Assembly: GCF_013282725.1 (NCBI RefSeq)
Contig: NZ_CP054043.1
Location: forward strand, 4,539,535 to 4,603,534
Source of the DNA: Yersinia mollaretii ATCC 43969
Lineage (GTDB): Bacteria > Pseudomonadota > Gammaproteobacteria > Enterobacterales > Enterobacteriaceae
Direction: 5' to 3'
Length of the DNA stretch: 64,000 bases
Numbering within the stretch: the first letter of the stretch is position 1; each line of letters begins with the position of its first letter. This document shows positions 30,865-38,497 of the stretch, piece by piece. The notes under the pieces are model-generated. The model did no database searches and was not told the origin of the DNA. It worked only from the letters and a program-made list of their open reading frames with translations. The position numbers and the translations under genes were made by a program.

Positions 30865-30889
30865 GGCCTTCTCTGCGTGAGAAGGCCTT
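30865..30889. terminator. Terminator between convergent Gp2-like gene and cargo operon
   Basis: GGCCTTCTC-TGCGT-GAGAAGGCC followed by TTATT lies 10 bp after the Gp2-like stop. The cargo operon ends just to the right, so it may act for both strands. Confidence 0.75.
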
Positions 30890-30895
30890 ATTACG

Positions 30896-31303
30896 TCAGG
30901 GATAAGTTATATGTCCCATAATCGCGCAGATTAACCGGCAATCGGTGACGTTGAAGATCTTTGGGCTATCAGCGCTTTGCTCACCGATAAAGAAGACCCA
31001 AGCCTTATCTTTTAATCTTTTTGCTTTAGCTTCCTGTGCCTCTGTCCGAGCAGCTTCCAACTCTTTACGTACCACAGTCCGCTTGGCTTTTGACCACCCA
31101 GCCCATTTTATGTGGATCTGGTAACTTCGGGAGGATTTACGCTTTCCGGATTCGTCTTCCGCCCACTCGCCAGATAACGGGATGATGAGTTTTTCATCAT
31201 CTTCAACAAATTTATTCCAGAGCAGTTCAGCATAAAAGATCTTTGGCTCCGGGTAACGCGGAGCCTGAAATTGCGGGCTTGCCCCATGATACTTGACTCT
31301 CAT
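30896..31303 (-). CDS. Unrecognised 135-residue ORF at the end of the cargo operon
   Basis: The ORF starts at an ATG inside the multi-ubiquitin ORF and overlaps it by 77 bases in another frame. It contains an AELLWNKFVEDDEKLIIPLSG segment, an IHIKWAGW patch and a Lys/Glu/Arg-rich helix (VVRKELEAARTEAQEAKAKR). I do not recognise the family. The large overlap means either that the true start is further in, or that a frameshift or deletion fused the end of the preceding gene to this one. Function unknown; expected to be made from the same transcript. Confidence 0.5.
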   Translation of the reverse strand: MRVKYHGASPQFQAPRYPEPKIFYAELLWNKFVEDDEKLIIPLSGEWAEDESGKRKSSRSYQIHIKWAGWSKAKRTVVRKELEAARTEAQEAKAKRLKDKAWVFFIGEQSADSPKIFNVTDCRLICAIMGHITYP

Positions 31304-31631
31304 TGATAGTCAGTTTGAAATCGCGATCGGTCTGGAAGGCTACAAAGCGCTCTGCGCCACGACCGCGTAAATCGAAGGTTTCATCAAGGCGCAAGTCTTC
31401 AAAATCCCCCGTTTCCAGAATGGCAAACAGGCTATAATCATCATTTGCACGTAGACCAGCAGCAATCAGGATTTGACGACCCAGTGGCACAGGATCATTG
31501 ACTTCGATTGCGCGAAAAGCCAGGTTTTCCTGGGCGAACAGGATGCGGTAAGCGCGTGCCGAACGCAGATCACGGCCTTCGCGAATTGCTTCTCCTACAT
31601 CGTCAATATCGTTTATATTTTCAGTATTCAT
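31227..31631 (-). CDS. Multi-ubiquitin (beta-grasp) domain protein, probably truncated
   Basis: A 134-residue protein with one full ubiquitin-like unit at about residues 24-98. It shows the pattern of the Multi-ubiquitin family: strand IEVNDPVPLGRQILIAAG, FAILETGDFEDLRLDE and DLRGRGAERFVAFQT. A second unit begins (FKLTINESQVSWGKPAISGS) but stops after about 30 residues, so the protein looks cut short. In this family such proteins occur beside E1/E2/JAB-like genes, none of which is present here. AAGGTGATGCAAA precedes the ATG, and the ORF follows the fusion gene by 65 bp on the same strand. Confidence 0.72.
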   Translation of the reverse strand: MNTENINDIDDVGEAIREGRDLRSARAYRILFAQENLAFRAIEVNDPVPLGRQILIAAGLRANDDYSLFAILETGDFEDLRLDETFDLRGRGAERFVAFQTDRDFKLTINESQVSWGKPAISGSALPGAKDLLC

Positions 31632-31696
31632 TTTGCATCACCTTTTGAGTTTGGCCAGACGATGTCTGGCTCTACTACTCAATCGATGCAGGTCAA

Positions 31697-34600
31697 TCAG
31701 ACCGGTAAATTTTTTTTAGATTTTTTTTGAAGTACGCCTGCAGGAGTCAATCCGCAGACGAAAAATGCCGGGCAGGAGGGGCATACTCGAGATGATGACT
31801 CTGCTGGAAAGACTCCTTTAACTATTGAGTCAAGGGCAGTAAGAATTTTTTTATATCTATTATCCAACTGCTTAGCGGTCAGATCGATTGGGGTCACTGT
31901 TTGGTCAGAAAGGTGTACTAACTCCACTATTGCATCTGGAAAAACCTGCCGTGTTGCGAGTACAAAGGCAGCCGCGCCTAAGTCAGATTCTTCTTTATCT
32001 CTTTTATGTCCTGTTTTCACCCGGCGAAATGTTTTACGTCCATCTGGATGAACCAATACATCGTCAGGTTGTATGGTGATAGAGGTTTCCCCAAGCTTCA
32101 TTGTGAAGGCACAGGTTGCTTCAGAGTTGTGGCTTTCCCTAATCGAAGCGAAATAGCTAACCATGTCAATAGCTAGTGACTTAAATTCAGGAGCGTAACC
32201 GTGTTCAGTTAGGCCTTCGACAGTAAATGCCTGCGTGACCCTGTCTTCTATGTCCGTTATTTTTACGGGCGCGGTGTTGACCAACTCTTGGAATACATTG
32301 CGAACAGCATCGTGCATCTTTAGGAATGGCGTTGGAGTACGTCGTCCTCCAATTTGGAGAATGTGCGTATAGAAGAAACGGCGAGGGCAGGACTCATACA
32401 GGGAAATCTGAGCACCACTTAGAACTAGATCTCCGCTGACAACCCAGTCCACAGGTAATGACTCGGGCTTTTCGATTACCGCATGTAGAGGCTCCACGTT
32501 ATTTTGAACCAAGCTGGACCCTATACGGTTTAAAAAGTCGGATAACTTTCGGGTGCTGCCAGCAGCATTCCGCGTAGTAGCATAGAGAAATAGCCGATCT
32601 TCAGCTCTGGACAAGGCAACGTAGAATAAGCATTCTCTCTCCGCCTTATACTCCAGATTAAATTGCTCCTTGGCGTTGGACCTACCCTCTGCAATCATGC
32701 CATTGGGGGGTGGGCAAACCTGCTTCTGCGGATTACCTGGTAAAGTGTCTGCGTTCATGCCGGGTAAGTGAATCACAGGGAATTCGAGTCCCTTTGCTCC
32801 ATGAATGGTCATGAGGCGCACTGCATCAATGCTTTGTGCTGCCGCCGGAAGCTGCCGAAGATCGCGATCATCCCCTAGCCGAACCAAACGGCGGATGCGA
32901 TCTAATGTGCGAGTGATAAATACCCCTTCCCCGCTGGAGGGTTGTGCTCGTAAAAAATTGAGCAACTGCCAAGTTGCTATACATTGAGAGCGGACACTGC
33001 AGTGTGTTGATGTTGCCATACGGGCCGCGATTCGCGTCCTGTCTAAAAGTACAGTTGCCAACACGTTCCAGGGGGAGTCATTTGCGCTAAAACCGCTAAG
33101 TGTTTTGACAAGCCGATTTAAGGCTGTGCGCCCATTGTCTGAGATCTGAAAGTCATCGATTTTGGTTTTCCAATCACTTCCGGTTTCATCTTCACGCAGA
33201 TGTGTAAGGACACTGCCAACATCATCCAGTGACATCGTAAACTCAGGTAGGCAAGCTATTCGCACCAAGCCCATTGCACGACGATCTACTAAGAGGGAGA
33301 GCAGCGTCAGCCAATCCTTAATCTCGGGACGTTCAAATACACTTCCCAAGTAAAGTACAGGGATGCCTAAAATCTCGAGTTGTTGCCCGATTTCTGAGAG
33401 CTTCTCATTGCCTGTGCACAGGATTGCTTGATCACTGTATTTATAACCAGAGCCCTGCATCTCCTTTATCGCGTCCGCAATAGAGGGAGTTTGAAGACGT
33501 CCTTGATCCACGCAACGCAGCTCAGGTTTCTGGGCATTACTTGTTCGTTCCGCGCATAAACCGCTGTCAGCATCCCCTACAGTCATATTCAGCGCAAAAT
33601 TTGAAAATGCCGACACTATTTCGGGTACGGACCGGTAGTTCATTTTTAAACGATATCGCAACCCGCCAGGGAAATCCTCATTCCCAAAATGAATCATGTT
33701 GAACGACGAAGCGCCTCTGAAGCGATAGATTGACTGCTTAGCGTCTCCAACCACCCACAAGTTTTCGCCACCGCCACAAAGGGCTTTTAGCAGTCGTACG
33801 CTACTGTGGTTCACGTCCTGATATTCATCGACTAGAACGTGCTCATAAGTGGATTGGATGTGAGATAGAATGGCTTCATTTTCTTCAAGAAGCTTCACTG
33901 GCAATGAAACTAGGTCCCCAAAGTCAATGCATCGAGCCTGCCTTTTAAGGGTTTCGTAAGTGGCGTATACCCTGGCGACCTCAATGGATTTTTCTGCTGT
34001 TGCTATATCTTCAATCCCAACAGCTCTATCGCGCATGGCCTGTGCCAACGCGAGGTAGGTATTTGCATCGACTACCTCGTCCTTAGCACGCGAGATGCCG
34101 GTGAGGATGTCAGCAATCATCCGGGTTGGATCGTAAAGATTGCGATAGTGAACCAGATCTAATATGGGAAACTCATGTTCCAGCAGTTCTACTGCTTCCG
34201 TCCGGTCCAGCAGCCGAGGATCGAGCGGCAGATTCAGCTCGTCGTGAAATCGACGAATCAGATCGAGGCCGAATGAGTGGAAAGTGCCAATCCATATTGC
34301 AGCCGCAGCTTCCGTGTCAACGCGAGCTATCCTTTCAGCCATTTCTCCCGCAGCTTTGTTAGAGAAAGTCAGCAAAAGGATTTTTCGTGGGTCTACGCCA
34401 TCGGCAAGCAATCCTTTAACCCGTCCCACTAAAGTCTGAGTCTTGCCCGTACCAGGCCCAGCCTCAAGCAGAAAGGCCGGGCCTCGATGGGCGGCGGCTT
34501 TCTCCTGCTCAGCGTTCAATGGGTATTCAATCGCGGACTCTATATCTTCAGGTAAAGGTGGGGGTAGTAACAATGCATCAAAGATCTGCTGCGCAACAAC

Positions 34601-35107
34601 ATCGAATGGCGCACCAAGCTTCTCTGCAATACTTAACGCACTCATTCCATCCAGATAAAGCGTTTTTACTACATGCCGGGGAAGCAGAAACTCACGCGCA
34701 AATAGATCCATTTGGACCTCTCGACGCTGCCTGCGACTATAGTCTATAACCCGCTCAGCTCCCATCGGAGAAGCTTCTGAGGTTCTTGTTGGGTCTATAG
34801 TATAGCCTTGGTCATCCTCTTCAATGCCGTCGCCAAGTTCAGCGTGACCGATTTCATGGGCAACTAGGAACGCTTGTTCAAAAAGGGTTGTGCATTTTTC
34901 GTGGAGAATGAACTTCTCCGTTGGGAAAAAACGTGCTCGCGCGCCTCTTAGGCTAGGTGAGCCTTTCTTTGTACTCTCTACGTCAAAACCTCTTCTATCT
35001 GCCTCTGCAACAGCAAACTCGTATGGTTGCCATGGGTCATGTCCGGAAGCTACAGCTTGATCATGTAGAACAGCAGCAGCCTCGCGGGCCAATTCCACGG
35101 CTTGCAC
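31697..35107 (-). CDS. ImmA/IrrE peptidase - UvrD helicase - PD-(D/E)XK-like fusion protein
   Basis: A 1136-residue three-part protein. Residues about 1-180 form an ImmA/IrrE-type metallopeptidase: HEIGH at 84-88 with downstream E-V-Q-M-D-L-F-A-R-E-F. Residues about 195-870 form an SF1 (UvrD/Rep) helicase: Walker A EAGPGTGKTQT (about 215-225), VDEYQDVNHSS, GDAKQSIYRFRGA and VALSRAEDRLFLYA. The C-terminal part resembles the RecB/AddB nuclease: CPRRFFYTHIL plus CPSCPAFFVC (four Cys for an Fe-S cluster). The expected D/E-x-K is replaced by RRVKTG, so nuclease activity is doubtful. Start is GTG after GAGGA, one base past the previous stop. No exact family name is known to me for the fusion. Confidence 0.88.
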   Translation of the reverse strand: MQAVELAREAAAVLHDQAVASGHDPWQPYEFAVAEADRRGFDVESTKKGSPSLRGARARFFPTEKFILHEKCTTLFEQAFLVAHEIGHAELGDGIEEDDQGYTIDPTRTSEASPMGAERVIDYSRRQRREVQMDLFAREFLLPRHVVKTLYLDGMSALSIAEKLGAPFDVVAQQIFDALLLPPPLPEDIESAIEYPLNAEQEKAAAHRGPAFLLEAGPGTGKTQTLVGRVKGLLADGVDPRKILLLTFSNKAAGEMAERIARVDTEAAAAIWIGTFHSFGLDLIRRFHDELNLPLDPRLLDRTEAVELLEHEFPILDLVHYRNLYDPTRMIADILTGISRAKDEVVDANTYLALAQAMRDRAVGIEDIATAEKSIEVARVYATYETLKRQARCIDFGDLVSLPVKLLEENEAILSHIQSTYEHVLVDEYQDVNHSSVRLLKALCGGGENLWVVGDAKQSIYRFRGASSFNMIHFGNEDFPGGLRYRLKMNYRSVPEIVSAFSNFALNMTVGDADSGLCAERTSNAQKPELRCVDQGRLQTPSIADAIKEMQGSGYKYSDQAILCTGNEKLSEIGQQLEILGIPVLYLGSVFERPEIKDWLTLLSLLVDRRAMGLVRIACLPEFTMSLDDVGSVLTHLREDETGSDWKTKIDDFQISDNGRTALNRLVKTLSGFSANDSPWNVLATVLLDRTRIAARMATSTHCSVRSQCIATWQLLNFLRAQPSSGEGVFITRTLDRIRRLVRLGDDRDLRQLPAAAQSIDAVRLMTIHGAKGLEFPVIHLPGMNADTLPGNPQKQVCPPPNGMIAEGRSNAKEQFNLEYKAERECLFYVALSRAEDRLFLYATTRNAAGSTRKLSDFLNRIGSSLVQNNVEPLHAVIEKPESLPVDWVVSGDLVLSGAQISLYESCPRRFFYTHILQIGGRRTPTPFLKMHDAVRNVFQELVNTAPVKITDIEDRVTQAFTVEGLTEHGYAPEFKSLAIDMVSYFASIRESHNSEATCAFTMKLGETSITIQPDDVLVHPDGRKTFRRVKTGHKRDKEESDLGAAAFVLATRQVFPDAIVELVHLSDQTVTPIDLTAKQLDNRYKKILTALDSIVKGVFPAESSSRVCPSCPAFFVCGLTPAGVLQKKSKKNLPV

Positions 35108-35108
35108 G

Positions 35109-35690
35109 TTACTTGTCCTCTTCCATTAAGGTAGCGATATCTTCTTCAGACAGATCAGCATCTCGAAGGAGTTGTTCGAAAGTAATCTTCTCCACATTGC
35201 ACGGTTTTCCGTCGGACTTATAACTTCCTGCAACCGCCATGGGCGGCTGTTCAAGTGAGGTCGTGAGCTGCTTTACACTGCTTTGCAGCAGTTCAGCGAA
35301 TCTGCTCAAAAATCGCTGAGGAATAGATCCGGCAGCTACGGTTCGTTCCCTAAATGCCATGACTACCTGTCGAGGTAAGTTTAGTGCTTTGGAGATATCA
35401 CGCATTTTTTGAGCTGAGAGATCAGCGAATGGATCTATCATCATTTTTCCTGGAGCATTTTGGATGCGTGTGACGGCCGAACTGATCAAGCGGCGATCAT
35501 ATTCAGATAGCGGTGCCTCATCCTCCGCTAATGTGCTTGCCATCTCGCGAGATAGATCGATGATTTCATTGGTAAACGCTGGATATGCAGTAAGATATTT
35601 TTGCAAGGTAGCTGTACCTACATCATGCTCTATAGAGAATGACTCTAGTACCTCTTCCAGGGATGCCTGAGGTGAAAGTCCTGTCATCAT
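35109..35690 (-). CDS. Small cytoplasmic regulator-like protein, partner of the ImmA fusion
   Basis: A 193-residue protein without signal peptide or membrane helix. The central part (ALNLPRQVVMAFRERTVAAGSIPQRFLSRFAELLQ, about residues 103-137) looks like an XRE-type helix-turn-helix or related DNA/protein-binding fold, and the tail GKPCNVEKITFEQLLRDAD is conserved-looking. The start overlaps the sigma-like stop (ATGATG, four bases) and its stop lies one base before the fusion gene's GTG, so the three genes are one coupled set. By analogy with XRE-ImmA/IrrE pairs it may be the substrate of the peptidase domain; this is inference. Confidence 0.6.
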   Translation of the reverse strand: MMTGLSPQASLEEVLESFSIEHDVGTATLQKYLTAYPAFTNEIIDLSREMASTLAEDEAPLSEYDRRLISSAVTRIQNAPGKMMIDPFADLSAQKMRDISKALNLPRQVVMAFRERTVAAGSIPQRFLSRFAELLQSSVKQLTTSLEQPPMAVAGSYKSDGKPCNVEKITFEQLLRDADLSEEDIATLMEEDK

Positions 35691-36478
35691 AGGTCCCCTT
35701 GAAGCAGTATACGAAGACTTGCGAGTGCCTTCTTTTTTTGATTACGAATGGTCTTTTCAACCTTATTGAGTGCCTTGGAAATAGTCACCTCATTTGGGTC
35801 TATTGAGTCTATTGGAATATCTAATCGGGTCATTTCAATGATTCTCCGCTGTAGTTCAGGTAGAGCCTCAATCGCCGCATCAAGCCTACAACGGTAACGA
35901 TAATTGTCGATATCTGTTGCCTCAAAAGGATCATACCCCTCAGAGGCAGTCTCAACTTCTGAATTAAGGTCGGCCGAATCATCATCAAATCCCAAATCGG
36001 TATTTCTATTCTCAGCCCGATAAGATTTCCTTTGAGCGTCTTTTTTTAATCTCGATAAAGCCAGATCAAAACGCACTTCGAACATGTCCAATCGTTCCTC
36101 GTAGCCTGCTTTGTCGATCATAAGCATCTCAATGAATCGGTCATACACACCCTCTCGGATGTCGCTATTCGTCATTGATACGGCATTTCCGCCTAGGCTT
36201 TCGGGCCACGGAAGTTTCCTAAGGATTCGTTCTGAAAGAACTCTGAAGAGCTGTTCAAAAAGATATGGGTTAGTTGATGCGCTGCGTCGAACGAAATAAA
36301 GAAGGCATTCACTGGGTACGTATTGCGGATGTGTCCTACTTTGCTTACACAAATCTACCAGATCTCCGCCTGAAAGAGTGCTAAGTGCCGCTAGCCTGGT
36401 TTCGTTCACAGGTATGCGTGTGTACAGCTTTCCAGCCTCAGTTTTTTTTTGAAGAGGAACGATCAATGCAACCTCCAT
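35687..36478 (-). CDS. Sigma-70 region 4-like protein heading the cargo operon
   Basis: A roughly 263-residue protein whose C-terminus reads as a sigma-region-4-like helix-turn-helix: LDAAIEALPELQRRIIEMTRL, then SKALNKVEKTIRNQKKKALASLR. The middle (about 100-180) is charged and may be a region-2-like segment, but core motifs are weak. The ATG at 36478 lacks a strong ribosome site; a TTG four codons later follows GGAGG and may be used, and the frame is open to 36538. It is the first gene of the set with the regulator-like protein and the ImmA-helicase fusion. A role in switching on the operon or the host response is inferred. Confidence 0.55.
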   Translation of the reverse strand: MEVALIVPLQKKTEAGKLYTRIPVNETRLAALSTLSGGDLVDLCKQSRTHPQYVPSECLLYFVRRSASTNPYLFEQLFRVLSERILRKLPWPESLGGNAVSMTNSDIREGVYDRFIEMLMIDKAGYEERLDMFEVRFDLALSRLKKDAQRKSYRAENRNTDLGFDDDSADLNSEVETASEGYDPFEATDIDNYRYRCRLDAAIEALPELQRRIIEMTRLDIPIDSIDPNEVTISKALNKVEKTIRNQKKKALASLRILLQGDL

Positions 36479-36538
36479 CATATTACGCGTGCATAGACAG
36501 GTGCTTTGTGCTCCTAGCATTAGCACAACTAGACTCAA

Positions 36539-36866
36539 CCAAATTTTTAAAGCTACGAATACGTTAGCTCCATCATAGCTTCATACGCGAAAAAGTGATG
36601 AAAAGCTACAACTGCATCTGATATCAGTTTTTGGTAAGTCAAGGCATCACATTTTTATGAGACTTTGGTTACAGAGGTACCTCTACGCTGTTGATAACAA
36701 TGTCCGCTATTAACACTAAACCGCCAGTATGCAGGGGCCAAAGGACCGCTATGAGCATAGGTTGTGTGAAACCCGGACCAAAAACTTAAGTGCATAATGC
36801 AATGCAAAATCTGAAATCGATCGGCTGGTTAGTTACGTAGGGACGCGGTTTACCCAATCACGGGCG
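36539..36866. promoter_or_regulatory. Gap between the Gabija pair and the sigma-led operon
   Basis: This 328-bp stretch holds no ORF. It contains the perfect palindrome AGAGGTACCTCT at 36673-36684, a candidate operator for the leftward sigma-led operon. The separation shows that the operon has its own promoter and does not merely read through from the Gabija genes. Confidence 0.5.
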
Positions 36867-38495
36867 TTACCAAATGATGGGTGTAGCAATCGCGCCGTTC
36901 CTACCAATGAACTGTGAGGGATCACCGTTCTTAACATTTCCTTGCCCATTGATGCGATAGTTCGATGTCATCAACACGCAAGCTTTAATCGCACGCGTGA
37001 CCCCAACGTAATGCAGATTTAAACATTGAGTTTCATTCTCAAAGATAACCTGACCAAATGTTCCTGGAGGATAGAGGCGTGTAGGAATAACGTGATCGTA
37101 CAGATCAGCATGGAAAACAAGGTCAAATTCCAGCCCTTTGGCCTTGTGCAGGGTCATAATCTGAACGGCATTGTCGCTGGGTCTTTGGAACCAGCGAAGC
37201 TTGGCGGTATCACCGCAAACACTCTCAAGCTCAGTCACAGCGACTGGTGAAGGTTGTTGTCTTAGTAAGCTTGCGGCCGCAGCTAACACTCTCACAATGA
37301 GATCGCCATCTAAGCAAGATCGGCAACTTAAAATCGCTCGACGAAGCGCGCGCAGCTCCTGTGTAGTTCGATTTAGTTTACCAGCTCGATCAATCAGAGA
37401 CTCGGCAGTCATCCTTGGGTCGTAACGCAGTTTCAGCAAATCAGAAAAAAGTGTTGCTTCGGTCGTTGGTGCTGCCTCGAAAGGATTATCCTCGACAAGT
37501 CGGTGAGAAAGTCTCAGATGATTAGCAATCAACTTCGCCGAATGCTGATGCCGACAGAGAATGGCCACTCTTTCCGCCGAGGCAATTTGATAGTGATCCA
37601 CTAGATGAGGTATGGCGGTTTCTAACCAGAGACCCATAGCACGTTGGTCACCATTGATCGTCTTGATTAACACCCGCATATTGTCCGTCGGCGTGATTGG
37701 ATGGTTTGGGTTGAGCAGACGAAGTGCAAAATCATTGATGGACGGATGACAGCGGAAATTAGTAGTGATAGAAAAATGCTCAAAGCCGCTGCCTTGCGCT
37801 GTAAGTGCTAGTAGATGTTTGGGGGATTTTTGAGCAAATGCATAAATAGATTGGTCATTGTCGCCGACTGCAACAGCTGTCAAACCAAGTTCCTTCAACT
37901 TTTGAAATAACTGATGCTGAAAGTATCCACTGTCCTGATATTCGTCAATATAGACTGCTCGATAACGTGCCACGAGGTATTTCTGGCAGGCAAGTGACCG
38001 TCCGACCACGTAGTGGGCAAGCATACCTACTGCTTCTAAGGGGACGAAACCTAAGGCTAGTGCCTGCTGTATGAACGGCAGGAACTTAATTGTGTTGGTA
38101 ACGCTACCGTCCTTAAGCGGCGTCACCGGTAGCATACGTGTCACCGAGTCGGGCAGTTCCCTGATCTTGACAGTCTTGACCTCAGCGGCCGCAGACATCA
38201 ACTGCCGCGCGAATGGAAAGATGATCTCTCGAAGACAAAAATCGTCGATAGTGCCGAAGAAAGAACTCTTCACGTCGAAAGCGTCGGCTCTGCAGCGGCG
38301 ACCCAGCTCGTCACTCGCTTTGTTTGTGAAGGAAATGGCGATGATGCCTTGGTAGGGACGTAGCTCAGACACCATGTTCCGAACCTTGCATGACAGAACG
38401 CTGGTTTTCCCACTGCCGGGACGGGCGGTGATAACCATGTCGCTCTCGTATTGAATAGCTTGGTTTTGTTCTGCACTTGGCGTGAAGGTAGCCAT
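36867..38495 (-). CDS. gajB: UvrD-like helicase, GajB of a Gabija system
   Basis: A 542-residue SF1A helicase with Walker A ARPGSGKTSV (about 23-32), IDEYQDSGYFQHQL, GDNDQSIYAFAQ and LHYVGVTRAIKACVLM motif VI. The ATG at 38495 follows AGG with a 2-base gap from the gajA stop; a Met at 38525 inside gajA is less likely. Gabija pairs a GajA OLD-type nuclease with a GajB UvrD-like helicase, and this order and coupling match. GajB is typically about 490-560 residues, which fits. Note: 36867 is near 388 bp upstream of the sigma-led operon. Confidence 0.82.
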   Translation of the reverse strand: MATFTPSAEQNQAIQYESDMVITARPGSGKTSVLSCKVRNMVSELRPYQGIIAISFTNKASDELGRRCRADAFDVKSSFFGTIDDFCLREIIFPFARQLMSAAAEVKTVKIRELPDSVTRMLPVTPLKDGSVTNTIKFLPFIQQALALGFVPLEAVGMLAHYVVGRSLACQKYLVARYRAVYIDEYQDSGYFQHQLFQKLKELGLTAVAVGDNDQSIYAFAQKSPKHLLALTAQGSGFEHFSITTNFRCHPSINDFALRLLNPNHPITPTDNMRVLIKTINGDQRAMGLWLETAIPHLVDHYQIASAERVAILCRHQHSAKLIANHLRLSHRLVEDNPFEAAPTTEATLFSDLLKLRYDPRMTAESLIDRAGKLNRTTQELRALRRAILSCRSCLDGDLIVRVLAAAASLLRQQPSPVAVTELESVCGDTAKLRWFQRPSDNAVQIMTLHKAKGLEFDLVFHADLYDHVIPTRLYPPGTFGQVIFENETQCLNLHYVGVTRAIKACVLMTSNYRINGQGNVKNGDPSQFIGRNGAIATPIIW

Positions 38496-38497
38496 AA

